In this document: piece after piece, positions 16,640-23,953 of the stretch
How the letters are laid out: each line of letters opens with the position of its first letter
Numbering within the stretch: position 1 is the first letter of the stretch
DNA from: Parvibacillus sp035426385
Lineage (GTDB): Bacteria > Bacteroidota > Bacteroidia > Chitinophagales > Saprospiraceae
NCBI GenBank assembly: GCA_035426385.1
Contig: DAOLZQ010000038.1
Coordinates: 1 to 29,399 of the forward strand
Length of the DNA stretch: 29,399 bases
Direction of reading: 5' to 3'
Program-made: the position numbers and the translations under genes
Notes under the pieces: generated by a model
Told to the model about the DNA's origin: nothing
The model's input: only the letters and a program-made list of their open reading frames with translations
Databases searched by the model: none

Positions 16640-17172
16640 GCCTAAAAGAAGCAGAATTAATTGTCCCATTGTGGAGGTATATTAATTGCCTGTATTTTAC
16701 TTTTTTATGAAGTAAGCCTCTGTGAGGATGCAAAATATTGCTGTAACCCGCTGACCATATTAAATTCGATGGATTTAATAAATAGCTAAAGTCAAGAAAA
16801 ATTCCTTTAAAGGTAAATTTAGATAAATAGTAGGCTATAAATATGAAAAGTTTGAAATTAAAAATAAAGTTGCATAGCAGCTTGAATTCAGGTTTTCAAT
16901 GAATTAACTTTAGCATTTAATATTAATTATTTTTATTGAGCATTAAAAAAATGTTAAATTATAGAAATGCTATACCAAAAATTTTATTGAGAGCAGATTA
17001 TTCTATATTTTCGCTATTTAGTTGGTTATGCTGTTTAAAATGAATGCAATTCTAAAGAAGACTTAAAAAAGGAAAAAAGCTGGAATAGAATTAATAAAGG
17101 ATTTGAGTTGTCAGTTGCCACTAGCTCAGGAGGCAGAATTAGAAAGCCATAGATTTTTTAATATTTAGAATT
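16640..17172. other. AT-rich gap without a recognisable gene
   Basis: A 533-nt stretch, strongly AT-rich and with stops in all frames. It holds a small CCTC/GAGG hairpin near 16708, a 7-bp hairpin AAGTTGC-ATA-GCAGCTT at 16867-16883, and a 7-bp repeat AATTAAT/ATTAATT (16655-16661 and 16681-16687). A 30-codon frame at 16951-17043 is too weak to call. No promoter with both boxes was found. It may be the leader or regulatory region of the small membrane-protein gene that follows, or decayed sequence. Confidence 0.5.
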
Positions 17173-17367
17173 ATGAAAAATATATTGGATTTAGTTCTGA
17201 GGGGAGTAATCGCGGGTGCGTTGCTACAGATTTCCTATAGTATTGAAGATGGAAGATTTTCATGGGATCGTTATTTTTCTTCCGGCCTTTTAATAATTAT
17301 GGGACTTATGATTTTAATATTTATAAGATTTTATTATATAGATAGCTGGCGAAAAAAGAGAGCCTGA
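17173..17367 (+). CDS. Small two-helix membrane protein, first of a tandem paralogous pair
   Basis: A 64-residue protein not recognised as any known family. It has two hydrophobic segments (about 4-22 and 37-55) around a short loop with EDGRFSWDRYF (25-35), and a basic tail SWRKKRA. It aligns without gaps to the 64-residue product at 17440-17634 with 20 identical positions, including LQ at 18-19, Tyr22, Gly27, FSW at 29-31, YF at 34-35, GL at 44-45, Tyr54 and SWR at 58-60. That two same-length frames conserve the loop and tail strongly supports both as real genes. The basic tail suggests the C-terminus is cytoplasmic. Function unknown. Confidence 0.72.
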   Translation: MKNILDLVLRGVIAGALLQISYSIEDGRFSWDRYFSSGLLIIMGLMILIFIRFYYIDSWRKKRA

Positions 17368-17378
17368 CAAGTGATTTA

Positions 17379-17399
17379 TTTGAGGTACTAAACCTCAAG
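17379..17399 (+). repeat. Intercistronic hairpin between the two small membrane-protein genes
   Basis: TTGAGGT (17380-17386) pairs with ACCTCAA (17392-17398) around an ACTAA loop, extended by a T-G wobble. It lies 12 nt after the first stop codon and has no T-run, so it is more likely an mRNA-processing or stability element than a terminator. Confidence 0.4.
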
Positions 17400-17439
17400 C
17401 GTTGTTCAGTATATAATCCACTTTTTAAAATATAGGATA

Positions 17440-17634
17440 ATGAGAAAGTTTGCAATAGTGATGTTGCTCTGTGTTGTCATAAGCGTAGTGTTACAAAGTC
17501 TATATGGGGTCTGGCATGGTGACTTTAGCTGGGCGCTTTATTTCCCGATAGCAATGTTTAGGGCAGTGGGTCTGTTGGTTCTCGTTTTGGTGGGAGACTA
17601 TTTTGTAAGAAGCTGGCGAAGAAGGAGAGTTTAA
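17440..17634 (+). CDS. Small two-helix membrane protein, second of the tandem pair
   Basis: A 64-residue paralogue (about 31% identity) of the product at 17173-17367. Hydrophobic segments lie at about 4-24 and 36-55, joined by a loop HGDFSWALYF, with a strongly basic tail SWRRRRV. Conserved positions concentrate in the loop and tail rather than in the hydrophobic parts, which argues for selection on a shared role. It starts 72 nt after the first copy and its ATG is followed by a standard MRKFAIVMLL start. It may form a hetero-oligomer with the first copy. The family is not recognised and no function is proposed. Confidence 0.72.
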   Translation: MRKFAIVMLLCVVISVVLQSLYGVWHGDFSWALYFPIAMFRAVGLLVLVLVGDYFVRSWRRRRV

Positions 17635-17772
17635 GATTCCCACTAGGCTAGTTTTTCTTCCTCATTTATAATGATAAGATTGACTCTGTTTATTCTTATT
17701 ATTTTATAGCCTGGCTGTGCAATGGTCACAGCTTTAGCAGGGTACATGAAAATCAAGGTTTTTCAATTTCAT

Positions 17773-17798
17773 ATTTTAATCACTAATTTGATTAAAAT
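17773..17798. promoter_or_regulatory. Perfect 10-bp inverted repeat before the APC permease
   Basis: ATTTTAATCA (17773-17782) and TGATTAAAAT (17789-17798) are exact reverse complements around CTAATT. The right arm ends 26 nt before the permease ATG. No T-run follows, so it is operator-like rather than a terminator. A second, 6-bp repeat (GCTGTG 17714-17719 and CACAGC 17727-17732) lies about 45 nt further upstream. Confidence 0.5.
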
Positions 17799-17824
17799 TG
17801 TGCCTTGAACCTTCAGAACTCGGC

Positions 17825-19120
17825 ATGCAAAAGAAAATAGGCTTATTACAGACCACTTCGATCAATATGATTGACATGGTCGGCATAGGCCCATTTATCA
17901 CCCTGCCTCTCGTAATCGGCCTGCTCAATGGGCCTTATTTTTTATATGCCTGGTTTGCCGGTGCGCTGCTCTCATTTGTGGATGCTATGGTATGGAGTGA
18001 ACTGGGCGCCAAATATCCACTGGCTGGCGGCACGTACAATTTTCTCCGAAAATCTTATGGCCGGGAGGGTGGTAGGTGGATGAGTTTTCTGTTTGTCTGG
18101 CAGACCTCTATACAGGCACCACTAGTGATTGCTTCAGCGGCAATAGGTTTTGCCCAATATCTATCCTATATCTTTCCGCTTCCATGGTGGGGTGAGAAGA
18201 TGGTCGGAGGTGGTGTAGTGATACTGATCATCGTGCTTCTATACCGTAATATTTCTGAGATTGGCAAGATTAGTGTGGCGCTGTGGATAGGCGTGTTGTT
18301 GACTCTCGCTTGGATCATCGGCTCAGGAATTTGGAAGGGCCACATCCTCGAGCCACTGATACACATCAACGATGGACTGACACTCAACTCCGGCTTCATT
18401 GCCGCACTTGGATTCGCCAGTGTCAAGAGCGTATATAGTTATCTCGGGTACTATAATGTCTGCCATATCGGTAATGAGATCAAGGATCCGGTGCGGAATA
18501 TCCCGCGTAGTATGTTCCTCTCTATTGTAGGGATTTCTATCTTATACATATTGATGAATATGAGCGTGACGAGTGTCATACCTTGGCAGGAAGCAAAAGA
18601 TAGTAAATACGTACTCAGTCTTTTTATGGAGCGACTTGCCGGACCTATTGCAGCTACTGTGTTGACTTGTCTGATCTTGTGGGTTGCTTTTGCCTCCGTT
18701 TTTTCTGCCACTCTCGGTTATTCAAGGATACATTACGCAGCGGCCAAGGACGGTGCATTTTTCAAGATATTTGCGCGTACTCATCCGACGAAAGATTTCC
18801 CATATGTGTCACTTTTATTCCTGGGCGCAGTCGGATTTGTCTTTAGCTTATTATTCAGATTGTCTGAAGTGATCAGTGCTATCCTAGCCATGCGGATTTT
18901 AATCCAATTTATCGGTCAGTCTGTCGGTCTCATTCTATTGCATCGTCGGGGAGAGACATTTCCATTTAAAATGCCTCTATATCCCATACCCGTTTTAATT
19001 GCCATCGGCCTTTGGATTTTCATCCTTATTTCTACCGGTTGGGGCCTGGTATTATCGGGGATTGCAATGATCGGTCTTGGGCTGATTGTCTTTTATATTA
19101 AAGAGAAATGGCAGAAATAA
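17825..19120 (+). CDS. APC-family amino acid permease
   Basis: An inner-membrane permease of the amino acid/polyamine/organocation superfamily, 431 residues with about 12 hydrophobic segments. The first helix carries INMIDMVGIGPFITLP, matching the unwound GxG substrate-binding region of the family, and AKYPLAGGTYNFLRKSYG is the family motif after helix 2. GYSRIHYAAAKDGAFFKIFARTHP is the conserved loop after helix 8. I chose the ATG at 17825; a TTG at 17798 would lie within the inverted repeat. The substrate cannot be read from sequence. It is a single gene, perhaps controlled through the palindrome before it. Confidence 0.88.
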   Translation: MQKKIGLLQTTSINMIDMVGIGPFITLPLVIGLLNGPYFLYAWFAGALLSFVDAMVWSELGAKYPLAGGTYNFLRKSYGREGGRWMSFLFVWQTSIQAPLVIASAAIGFAQYLSYIFPLPWWGEKMVGGGVVILIIVLLYRNISEIGKISVALWIGVLLTLAWIIGSGIWKGHILEPLIHINDGLTLNSGFIAALGFASVKSVYSYLGYYNVCHIGNEIKDPVRNIPRSMFLSIVGISILYILMNMSVTSVIPWQEAKDSKYVLSLFMERLAGPIAATVLTCLILWVAFASVFSATLGYSRIHYAAAKDGAFFKIFARTHPTKDFPYVSLLFLGAVGFVFSLLFRLSEVISAILAMRILIQFIGQSVGLILLHRRGETFPFKMPLYPIPVLIAIGLWIFILISTGWGLVLSGIAMIGLGLIVFYIKEKWQK

Positions 19121-19749
19121 CGTTGGGCTCCAAAAATATAGTTGGTCAACAAGAATGAATTCTAATCAAGAATTCTTTATATTTTCCTTTATCGAATAAA
19201 ATATAAATTCACACCAACTTAACTCGTAGATCGCTTAAGTCAGGGAAAAACGCCGTTCCCCAACGACAGGTAGATAGATGGGTAGAAGGTTAGAAGGCCA
19301 GACGGTGAGGAAGTGAAAAGCTTCATCTATTGAGAATTAGTATTCTCTAACCAATAAAATTCCGGAATATCAGGCATTTAAAAAGCCGACAATGAAATTA
19401 AAATAATTGGGAATCATCGCCTAAGAGTTCTTAAAATTGACAAAATTGAAGCCCAATATTAAATGTAAACTGCGCACTTTACGGTTGTCAGCTTTGCTTG
19501 AAAATTTTAAGCTTATGGGGATACCGGAAGGACTTTCGCCTTCGCACCTCCATACGTTGCCGCTATGGACCTTCGGATTCAGGCACTCATAGCTGCAGGA
19601 AAAAAAGTAAGACCTTCGTTATGTTCACTTCACTTTACCCTCACTCCAAGCGTACTTTGTTCAGTTCCATTACTTATTTTTTAGCTAATTCTCGATTATG
19701 GGAATTTCAACAGAAAAGGTATCTTGTAAGTCGAACAGAAGGATAGCTC
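19121..19749. other. Non-coding spacer with several inverted repeats and a folded GC-richer island
   Basis: A 629-nt spacer. It contains a GAATTC pair (19157-19162 and 19170-19175) with a T-rich tail, possibly the permease terminator; ACTTAA/TTAAGT (19217-19222 and 19235-19240); a purine-rich degenerate tract built on GGTAGA-like units (19266-19320); GAGAAT-TAGT-ATTCTC (19332-19347); and a palindrome ATTCCGGAAT (19359-19368). The 19521-19600 part is GC-richer and folds (listed separately). No credible protein gene was found; an 82-codon frame at 19498-19746 reads as low-complexity basic text. Confidence 0.5.
19524..19576. repeat. Nested inverted-repeat island, possible dispersed repeat or RNA
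   Basis: CCGGAAGG (19524-19531) can pair with CCTTCGG (19570-19576) with one bulge, enclosing an inner CCATA/TATGG stem (19550-19554 and 19564-19568). Base composition differs from the AT-rich spacer around it. Such islands often are copies of genome-wide intergenic repeats, but only one copy is visible here. Confidence 0.35.
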
Positions 19750-20715
19750 ATGGATCAAACTACTCTTTTATTGCGACTTACAGATCGCTTTGGCAAGCCC
19801 GAAGTAGCCAGGCTGATAGGAAAATGTACCAGCATGTCCACTTCAATGATATATCGCACACTAAGTGGAGAGCGAAAACTAACTTTTGATGAGGGTGAAC
19901 AATTAATATCATTCTTGCAGCACCATAATTTGCTTCCACCTGACCTTGCGACCGGTCATCGCTGGAAGTATTCTTTGAATATCGCAAAAGATGATTTACC
20001 ATCCCAATTTATAAATGATTTGGAGAATAGTATGATGCAACTAGATGTTAAAAATGCAAAATTGTGGTTGACTTCGTATGAGATTCCCGTATTCTACTAT
20101 ATGCAGTTTCCCGAGTTGATGGCTTTTAAATTATTTTTTTGGTCCAAAACTATTTGGTCACCGATTTATAAAGCGTCCGAGGTATTTATCACTGATTTAT
20201 GGCTGACCGCCGAACGACTATCCTCCATTCAGTCAATCTACAATCAGTATTGCAGCATCAAATCGGTGGAATACTTGAACACCAATATGTGCATTAATAC
20301 TGCGCGTCAATTAAATTATGCTCGAGATATGGGATGGTTTAAGAATATAAAAAAATACTTGGACTTAAATTCATTAGTCTATGAATTGTTAGAGTCTTTG
20401 AAGGAGAAGGCCGAAAAGCACGTGAAAAAAAGCCCTTTCGATTCGACCATTAAAAATAAAGTTATTATTAAGGAAAATGAAGTTTATTTCACAAATAATA
20501 TATACCTAATTGAATCAAATTCACAGAAACGTATTTTCGCGGTGCTGGATAATCCCAACCATCTCTCGACTTCTGATGAAAGTATGGTAAATCGAATTGA
20601 TCAATGGTTTTCTGACTTGGACACACACAGTATAGCGATATCTCATGGATCAGACCTGGATAAAAAACGCTTCTTTGAACAGTTGGAATTAAATTTTGAA
20701 AATCTAACTGGTTAA
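19750..20715 (+). CDS. HTH one-component regulator of a Bacteroidota family
   Basis: A 321-residue protein with an N-terminal helix-turn-helix (about 12-55; the recognition part reads SMIYRTLSGERKLTFDE, like the YRR-SGE-L pattern of XRE-type regulators). After it comes a long domain with the stretch KLWLTSYEIPVFYYMQFPEL and MAFKLFFWSKT, which I recognise from a group of Bacteroidota regulators of unknown ligand. No receiver, kinase or membrane segment is present, so it is probably a soluble one-component sensor. It follows the structured spacer and converges on the glycosyltransferase gene. Its targets are unknown; the upstream spacer or the permease are possible ones. Confidence 0.65.
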   Translation: MDQTTLLLRLTDRFGKPEVARLIGKCTSMSTSMIYRTLSGERKLTFDEGEQLISFLQHHNLLPPDLATGHRWKYSLNIAKDDLPSQFINDLENSMMQLDVKNAKLWLTSYEIPVFYYMQFPELMAFKLFFWSKTIWSPIYKASEVFITDLWLTAERLSSIQSIYNQYCSIKSVEYLNTNMCINTARQLNYARDMGWFKNIKKYLDLNSLVYELLESLKEKAEKHVKKSPFDSTIKNKVIIKENEVYFTNNIYLIESNSQKRIFAVLDNPNHLSTSDESMVNRIDQWFSDLDTHSIAISHGSDLDKKRFFEQLELNFENLTG

Positions 20716-20784
20716 AAAAATACAATAAAAGTAACTACTTATCATTGATGTTTATCCTTTTATCGAATAGAACTAAGTCGGTAA

Positions 20785-21921
20785 TTATTTTTTTGATTTC
20801 GCAATTTGCTCAATCATTTGCCACATTTTTTCACCCGATGTCTTCCACGAGTATTTTGCTGCATTCAGATATCCTTTTTTTATTAATTCTTGTCGTAATT
20901 CCGGTTCACTATCCATGCGGAACATAGCTGCAGCTATAGCTACTGTATTATGAGGATTTACTAAAAGCGCAGCATCACCCGCAGCCTCCGGCATCGAGCT
21001 GACATCGCTCGCTACCACTGGGCAACCGCATTTCTGCGCTTCGATGATTGGCATTCCAAATCCTTCAAATAGAGAGACTAAAAATAGCGCTCGCGCACCA
21101 CACAGTAGATAGGACAGCGCTTGATTATTTTGATATCCTAATAAAATGATGTCTGCTCTATAAGGTGATGATGCGAGTGCTTCTTTCATTAATTTATTTC
21201 TCCACCCTTTGTCACCAGTCAACACCAGTTTAGTGTCACTTGTGTGTGACTGACGGTATAGAGTATAGGCTTTAATCAAGCCGGCAATATTTTTCCTCGG
21301 TTGGAAGGTACCTACATGTAGAAAATATGGCCAAGAAATATTTAATTCTTTATGAAAAGTATTGATTTCTACTTTATCAGTGACCTTTTGAATTCCCTCA
21401 TTGAGTCCGAGTGAAGTGATACATACTTTTTCAGGAGGAACATTAAACTGGGTGATGATATCTTCTTTGGTAGCTTCTGATACCGTACCGATCAGTGTGG
21501 CATGAGCGATAAAGCGGGGTGTGTATCGTCTGATATACCACCTATGCAACCAATCCATGTGTTCAGGATAGTGCAAATAAGCCAGGTCATGAATTATCAA
21601 AAGGTTGGGTATCTTCATGCGAAGTGAAGTGAAGTTATCCATTGATATAAATACATCAGGATTGTATTTCTTTAAAACTTTTGGAATGGAAAAATCAAAC
21701 CAAGTCAAATAGAGTGGGGCTGCGCGAGCTTGTGGTGAGACAATTACTGGGATTACATTTTCCGCAAAAATAAATTCGCTATTATATGGTCTATCAAATA
21801 GGAAGATAAAGACATGCTCCGGGTGGCTCAGTACCATCTGTTTAAGTATCTCACGCGTATAGTGTCCCAGACCGGTGAGTCGGTTGGCAAGCAGAAGACG
21901 TGTGTTTACTGCTATGACCAT
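20785..21921 (-). CDS. Family 4 glycosyltransferase (GT-B)
   Basis: A 378-residue cytosolic or membrane-associated glycosyltransferase using a nucleotide-sugar donor. The N-terminal half has the GLGHYTREIL glycine loop. The C-terminal half has HVGTFQPRKNIAGLIKAY and the EX7E motif of retaining GT4 enzymes (Glu286 and Glu294 in LFEGFGMPIIEA), then PVVASDVSSMPEAAGDAA. It resembles mannosyltransferase-type GT4 proteins, but donor and acceptor cannot be assigned. It starts 3 nt after the RidA-like gene, so it is the last gene of a three-gene unit. A role in surface polysaccharide or glycoprotein synthesis is possible. Confidence 0.9.
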   Translation of the reverse strand: MVIAVNTRLLLANRLTGLGHYTREILKQMVLSHPEHVFIFLFDRPYNSEFIFAENVIPVIVSPQARAAPLYLTWFDFSIPKVLKKYNPDVFISMDNFTSLRMKIPNLLIIHDLAYLHYPEHMDWLHRWYIRRYTPRFIAHATLIGTVSEATKEDIITQFNVPPEKVCITSLGLNEGIQKVTDKVEINTFHKELNISWPYFLHVGTFQPRKNIAGLIKAYTLYRQSHTSDTKLVLTGDKGWRNKLMKEALASSPYRADIILLGYQNNQALSYLLCGARALFLVSLFEGFGMPIIEAQKCGCPVVASDVSSMPEAAGDAALLVNPHNTVAIAAAMFRMDSEPELRQELIKKGYLNAAKYSWKTSGEKMWQMIEQIAKSKK

Positions 21922-21924
21922 TTA

Positions 21925-22344
21925 TTATATTTTGAGCGGACGATAAGCAATCCCTTTGATCTCTATGAGTAAATGAGGATGTGGCAGTTGGTGTACTGCA
22001 ACAGTGGTACGTGTCGGACCGTTAAAATCAAAATAGGTTGAATAGATTTCATTATATTCTTTGAAGTCATTCATATTGACGAGAAATACGCTCAGTTCCA
22101 CCAGATCATCCAGATTGGCATCCAGACTACTCAATATTGCTCTGATATTTTCGATGACTGCGCATGTCTGAATTTTGATATCCAGTGTTACTGCACCGAA
22201 TTCGTCGACTTGCGCACCGGCGATCGTATTATCAGGCCTTCGACTGGATGTGCCTGATATAAATAAGTAATCACCTGCACGTCGTATATGCGGAAATTGT
22301 CCCCTGGGAGTAGCCATGCCTTCAATTACCTTACTATCTTCCAT
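21925..22344 (-). CDS. RidA/YjgF-family protein, 2-aminomuconate deaminase-like
   Basis: A 139-residue member of the RidA (YjgF/UK114) family, whose members hydrolyse reactive enamines or imines as trimers. The conserved arginine lies in GPTRTTVAVHQL (Arg112) and is followed by PHPHLLIEIKGIA. The phrases FPHIRRAGDYLFISGTSSRR and DIKIQTCAVIENIRAILSS resemble the 2-aminomuconate deaminase branch rather than classic RidA. That branch acts in degradation of 2-aminophenol or of kynurenine via hydroxyanthranilate, yet no other gene of those pathways lies nearby. It is placed 7 nt after the lipoprotein gene and 3 nt before the glycosyltransferase gene. Confidence 0.85.
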   Translation of the reverse strand: MEDSKVIEGMATPRGQFPHIRRAGDYLFISGTSSRRPDNTIAGAQVDEFGAVTLDIKIQTCAVIENIRAILSSLDANLDDLVELSVFLVNMNDFKEYNEIYSTYFDFNGPTRTTVAVHQLPHPHLLIEIKGIAYRPLKI

Positions 22345-22351
22345 CGGGTAT

Positions 22352-23368
22352 TTATTGATATTGAATATACAGTGGTTGAGGCGTTCTGGTCAGAACTTCA
22401 GTCGGAGTAAGCAAAGGCGTACCACTTTTGGTGTCGTTTTTGTAGAACAATTTGAAGCCGGTATATTGCACAGGCTCCTTACGGATATAATCCCGCCAGG
22501 AGCTGAATTTTAATTCTTTATTTCCCCACCCATCCATATCCATCACAACCTGGACCTCAGGTGGATTTTTAATTCTATCTGCATTTTGTATCATTTTGCG
22601 CTTGAAGCGATGTATGATTAATATCTTAGGTGGTAGATGATTCTCCCTAACTTTTTGTTGCAGAAAATCTATTGCTTGGTTAATTTCTTCAGCTTCAAAC
22701 TGACCCATAATAGTGCCCGGTACTTTCTTAGTATGCATAGCAAACTCTGCATCTATGCCCAGATGGACACGAGGAAGGCTAAGAAAACTATCCAATGGCT
22801 GTAGCTCACGAAGTAAGGTGCTATGTCCTACCTGGATATCCAGAAATACCAGTGCATCTATGGAATCAGCCCAGTGTATGATCTTTTTTATCATGTTTGA
22901 GTTCATCCTTCCACGGTACATTTTGTCTCGACCGGGATCTTTCTGTGCAACAGTAACAATCAGGTGAAGCGCTGGAATGACCTTGACTGTAGAGTCAGCG
23001 CGCTGCCAGTTCTCTACTTCTCCAAAGAGCTTTTTGATCATCTGATCTTTTGGTATTTCTCCCAATATGCCCATTCTAGTGCTATTGAGATTGCCATAGA
23101 AGGCTACAATACGATGAAATGGCAGTATAGCTCCGGGTATGACGGGTGTCATCTGCGCCCAACTGCTATCGTAATTATAGTGTCGTAAGAGTGAGTCTGC
23201 CAGCGTTCTCAGTGCTAGCGTATCTACCGGCTTTTCTACGGGTTTCTGTTCGGCGGTAGCAGAGTCAGCTCCGGTTCCGAAGACTGAATTTGCAGTGCTG
23301 TCACTTTTACAATTTTGAAATAAAATAAATAAAATTAGTGGGAGGACGGCGATGTACTTTTTATTCAC
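22352..23368 (-). CDS. Conserved lipoprotein of unknown function, TIM-barrel-like
   Basis: A 338-residue protein with a lipoprotein signal peptide (lipobox ending at Cys20 in LFQNC), followed by a charged linker rich in Glu, Lys and Pro. The main part contains IVAFYGNLNSTRMGILGEIP, IPALHLIVTVAQKDPGRD, LVFLDIQVGHSTLLREL, GIDAEFAMHTKKVPG and ILIIHRFKRKMI. I recognise these motifs from an uncharacterised family also seen in Actinobacteria. Alternating strands ending in acidic or His residues suggest a (beta/alpha)8 barrel, possibly a glycosidase-like enzyme, but no catalytic pair can be named. It heads the unit with the RidA-like and glycosyltransferase genes. Confidence 0.75.
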   Translation of the reverse strand: MNKKYIAVLPLILFILFQNCKSDSTANSVFGTGADSATAEQKPVEKPVDTLALRTLADSLLRHYNYDSSWAQMTPVIPGAILPFHRIVAFYGNLNSTRMGILGEIPKDQMIKKLFGEVENWQRADSTVKVIPALHLIVTVAQKDPGRDKMYRGRMNSNMIKKIIHWADSIDALVFLDIQVGHSTLLRELQPLDSFLSLPRVHLGIDAEFAMHTKKVPGTIMGQFEAEEINQAIDFLQQKVRENHLPPKILIIHRFKRKMIQNADRIKNPPEVQVVMDMDGWGNKELKFSSWRDYIRKEPVQYTGFKLFYKNDTKSGTPLLTPTEVLTRTPQPLYIQYQ

Positions 23369-23479
23369 AGTTGATTATTGTTTATGCAGGGCCTAAAGTA
23401 CAGAAATAACACTGCAGGTCAGACCCTCAGCCAAAAATTTATTTAATTCCACGTAAAATATCTACATATTTTTCGAGCA

Positions 23480-23953
23480 TTAGACTTTCTTTTTCAATAA
23501 ATATTTGATTTCATGCCTTGGCTTGAGAAAGATATAAGTTACCTCGGCCTGTACAGAATCGATCAATTTAAATTCAATTGCTTCCAGTAGATCTGGGTTT
23601 TGGTTTTCGAAGCGACAGAAATTATTTTCTATATCAGTCAGGTAGAAAGAAGTCACTTCAGCATGATTCTCATGATATAAGGTAGTCACCAACTGGATGC
23701 CATCTTTGCTCTTATATATCTTGCGCTTTGAAGAGATGACTGGTTCGCCATGGTCGTAGATAAAACTGATGTGCTCTATGGAGCTGTCCGGCATTTGAAT
23801 CCAATTTTCATATTGAAGCTCATCGGGCTGAGTCCAGTACCCTTTCATCCATGACAATGATTGCATGTTGTTGGTATAAAGTGGTCTGAGTGTATTACAA
23901 GAAATTCCCATCGTGCTGATGAGCAAGATTAGGAAGACGTTATATTTTTTCAA
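23480..23953 (-). CDS. Small lipoprotein, DUF6265-like
   Basis: About 157 residues. No suitable ATG exists at the N-terminus. I prefer the TTG at 23953, which gives MKKYNVFLILLISTMGISC, a standard lipoprotein signal with Cys19 as the lipid site; a TTG at 23959 is the alternative. The mature part (LSWMKGYWTQPDELQYENWIQ, then VISSKRKIYKSKDGIQL) resembles small beta-barrel-like proteins annotated DUF6265. Its start overlaps the end of the dipeptidyl peptidase IV gene by about 14 nt, which suggests translational coupling. Function unknown. Confidence 0.7.
   Translation of the reverse strand: MKKYNVFLILLISTMGISCNTLRPLYTNNMQSLSWMKGYWTQPDELQYENWIQMPDSSIEHISFIYDHGEPVISSKRKIYKSKDGIQLVTTLYHENHAEVTSFYLTDIENNFCRFENQNPDLLEAIEFKLIDSVQAEVTYIFLKPRHEIKYLLKKKV

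Noticed and set aside
16951..17043. A 30-codon frame in the AT-rich gap
   Set aside because: It is short, of random-looking composition and has no counterpart or start context; it could be checked by homology in relatives.
17671..17709. A 12-codon frame MIRLTLFILIIL followed by a stop and a lipobox-like PGC
   Set aside because: It could be a broken lipoprotein gene, but the downstream text soon loses any pattern, and nothing else supports it.
19498..19746. An 82-codon frame before the HTH regulator
   Set aside because: The product is rich in Arg and Ser with no domain-like pattern and crosses the folded GC-richer island, so it is probably a chance frame.
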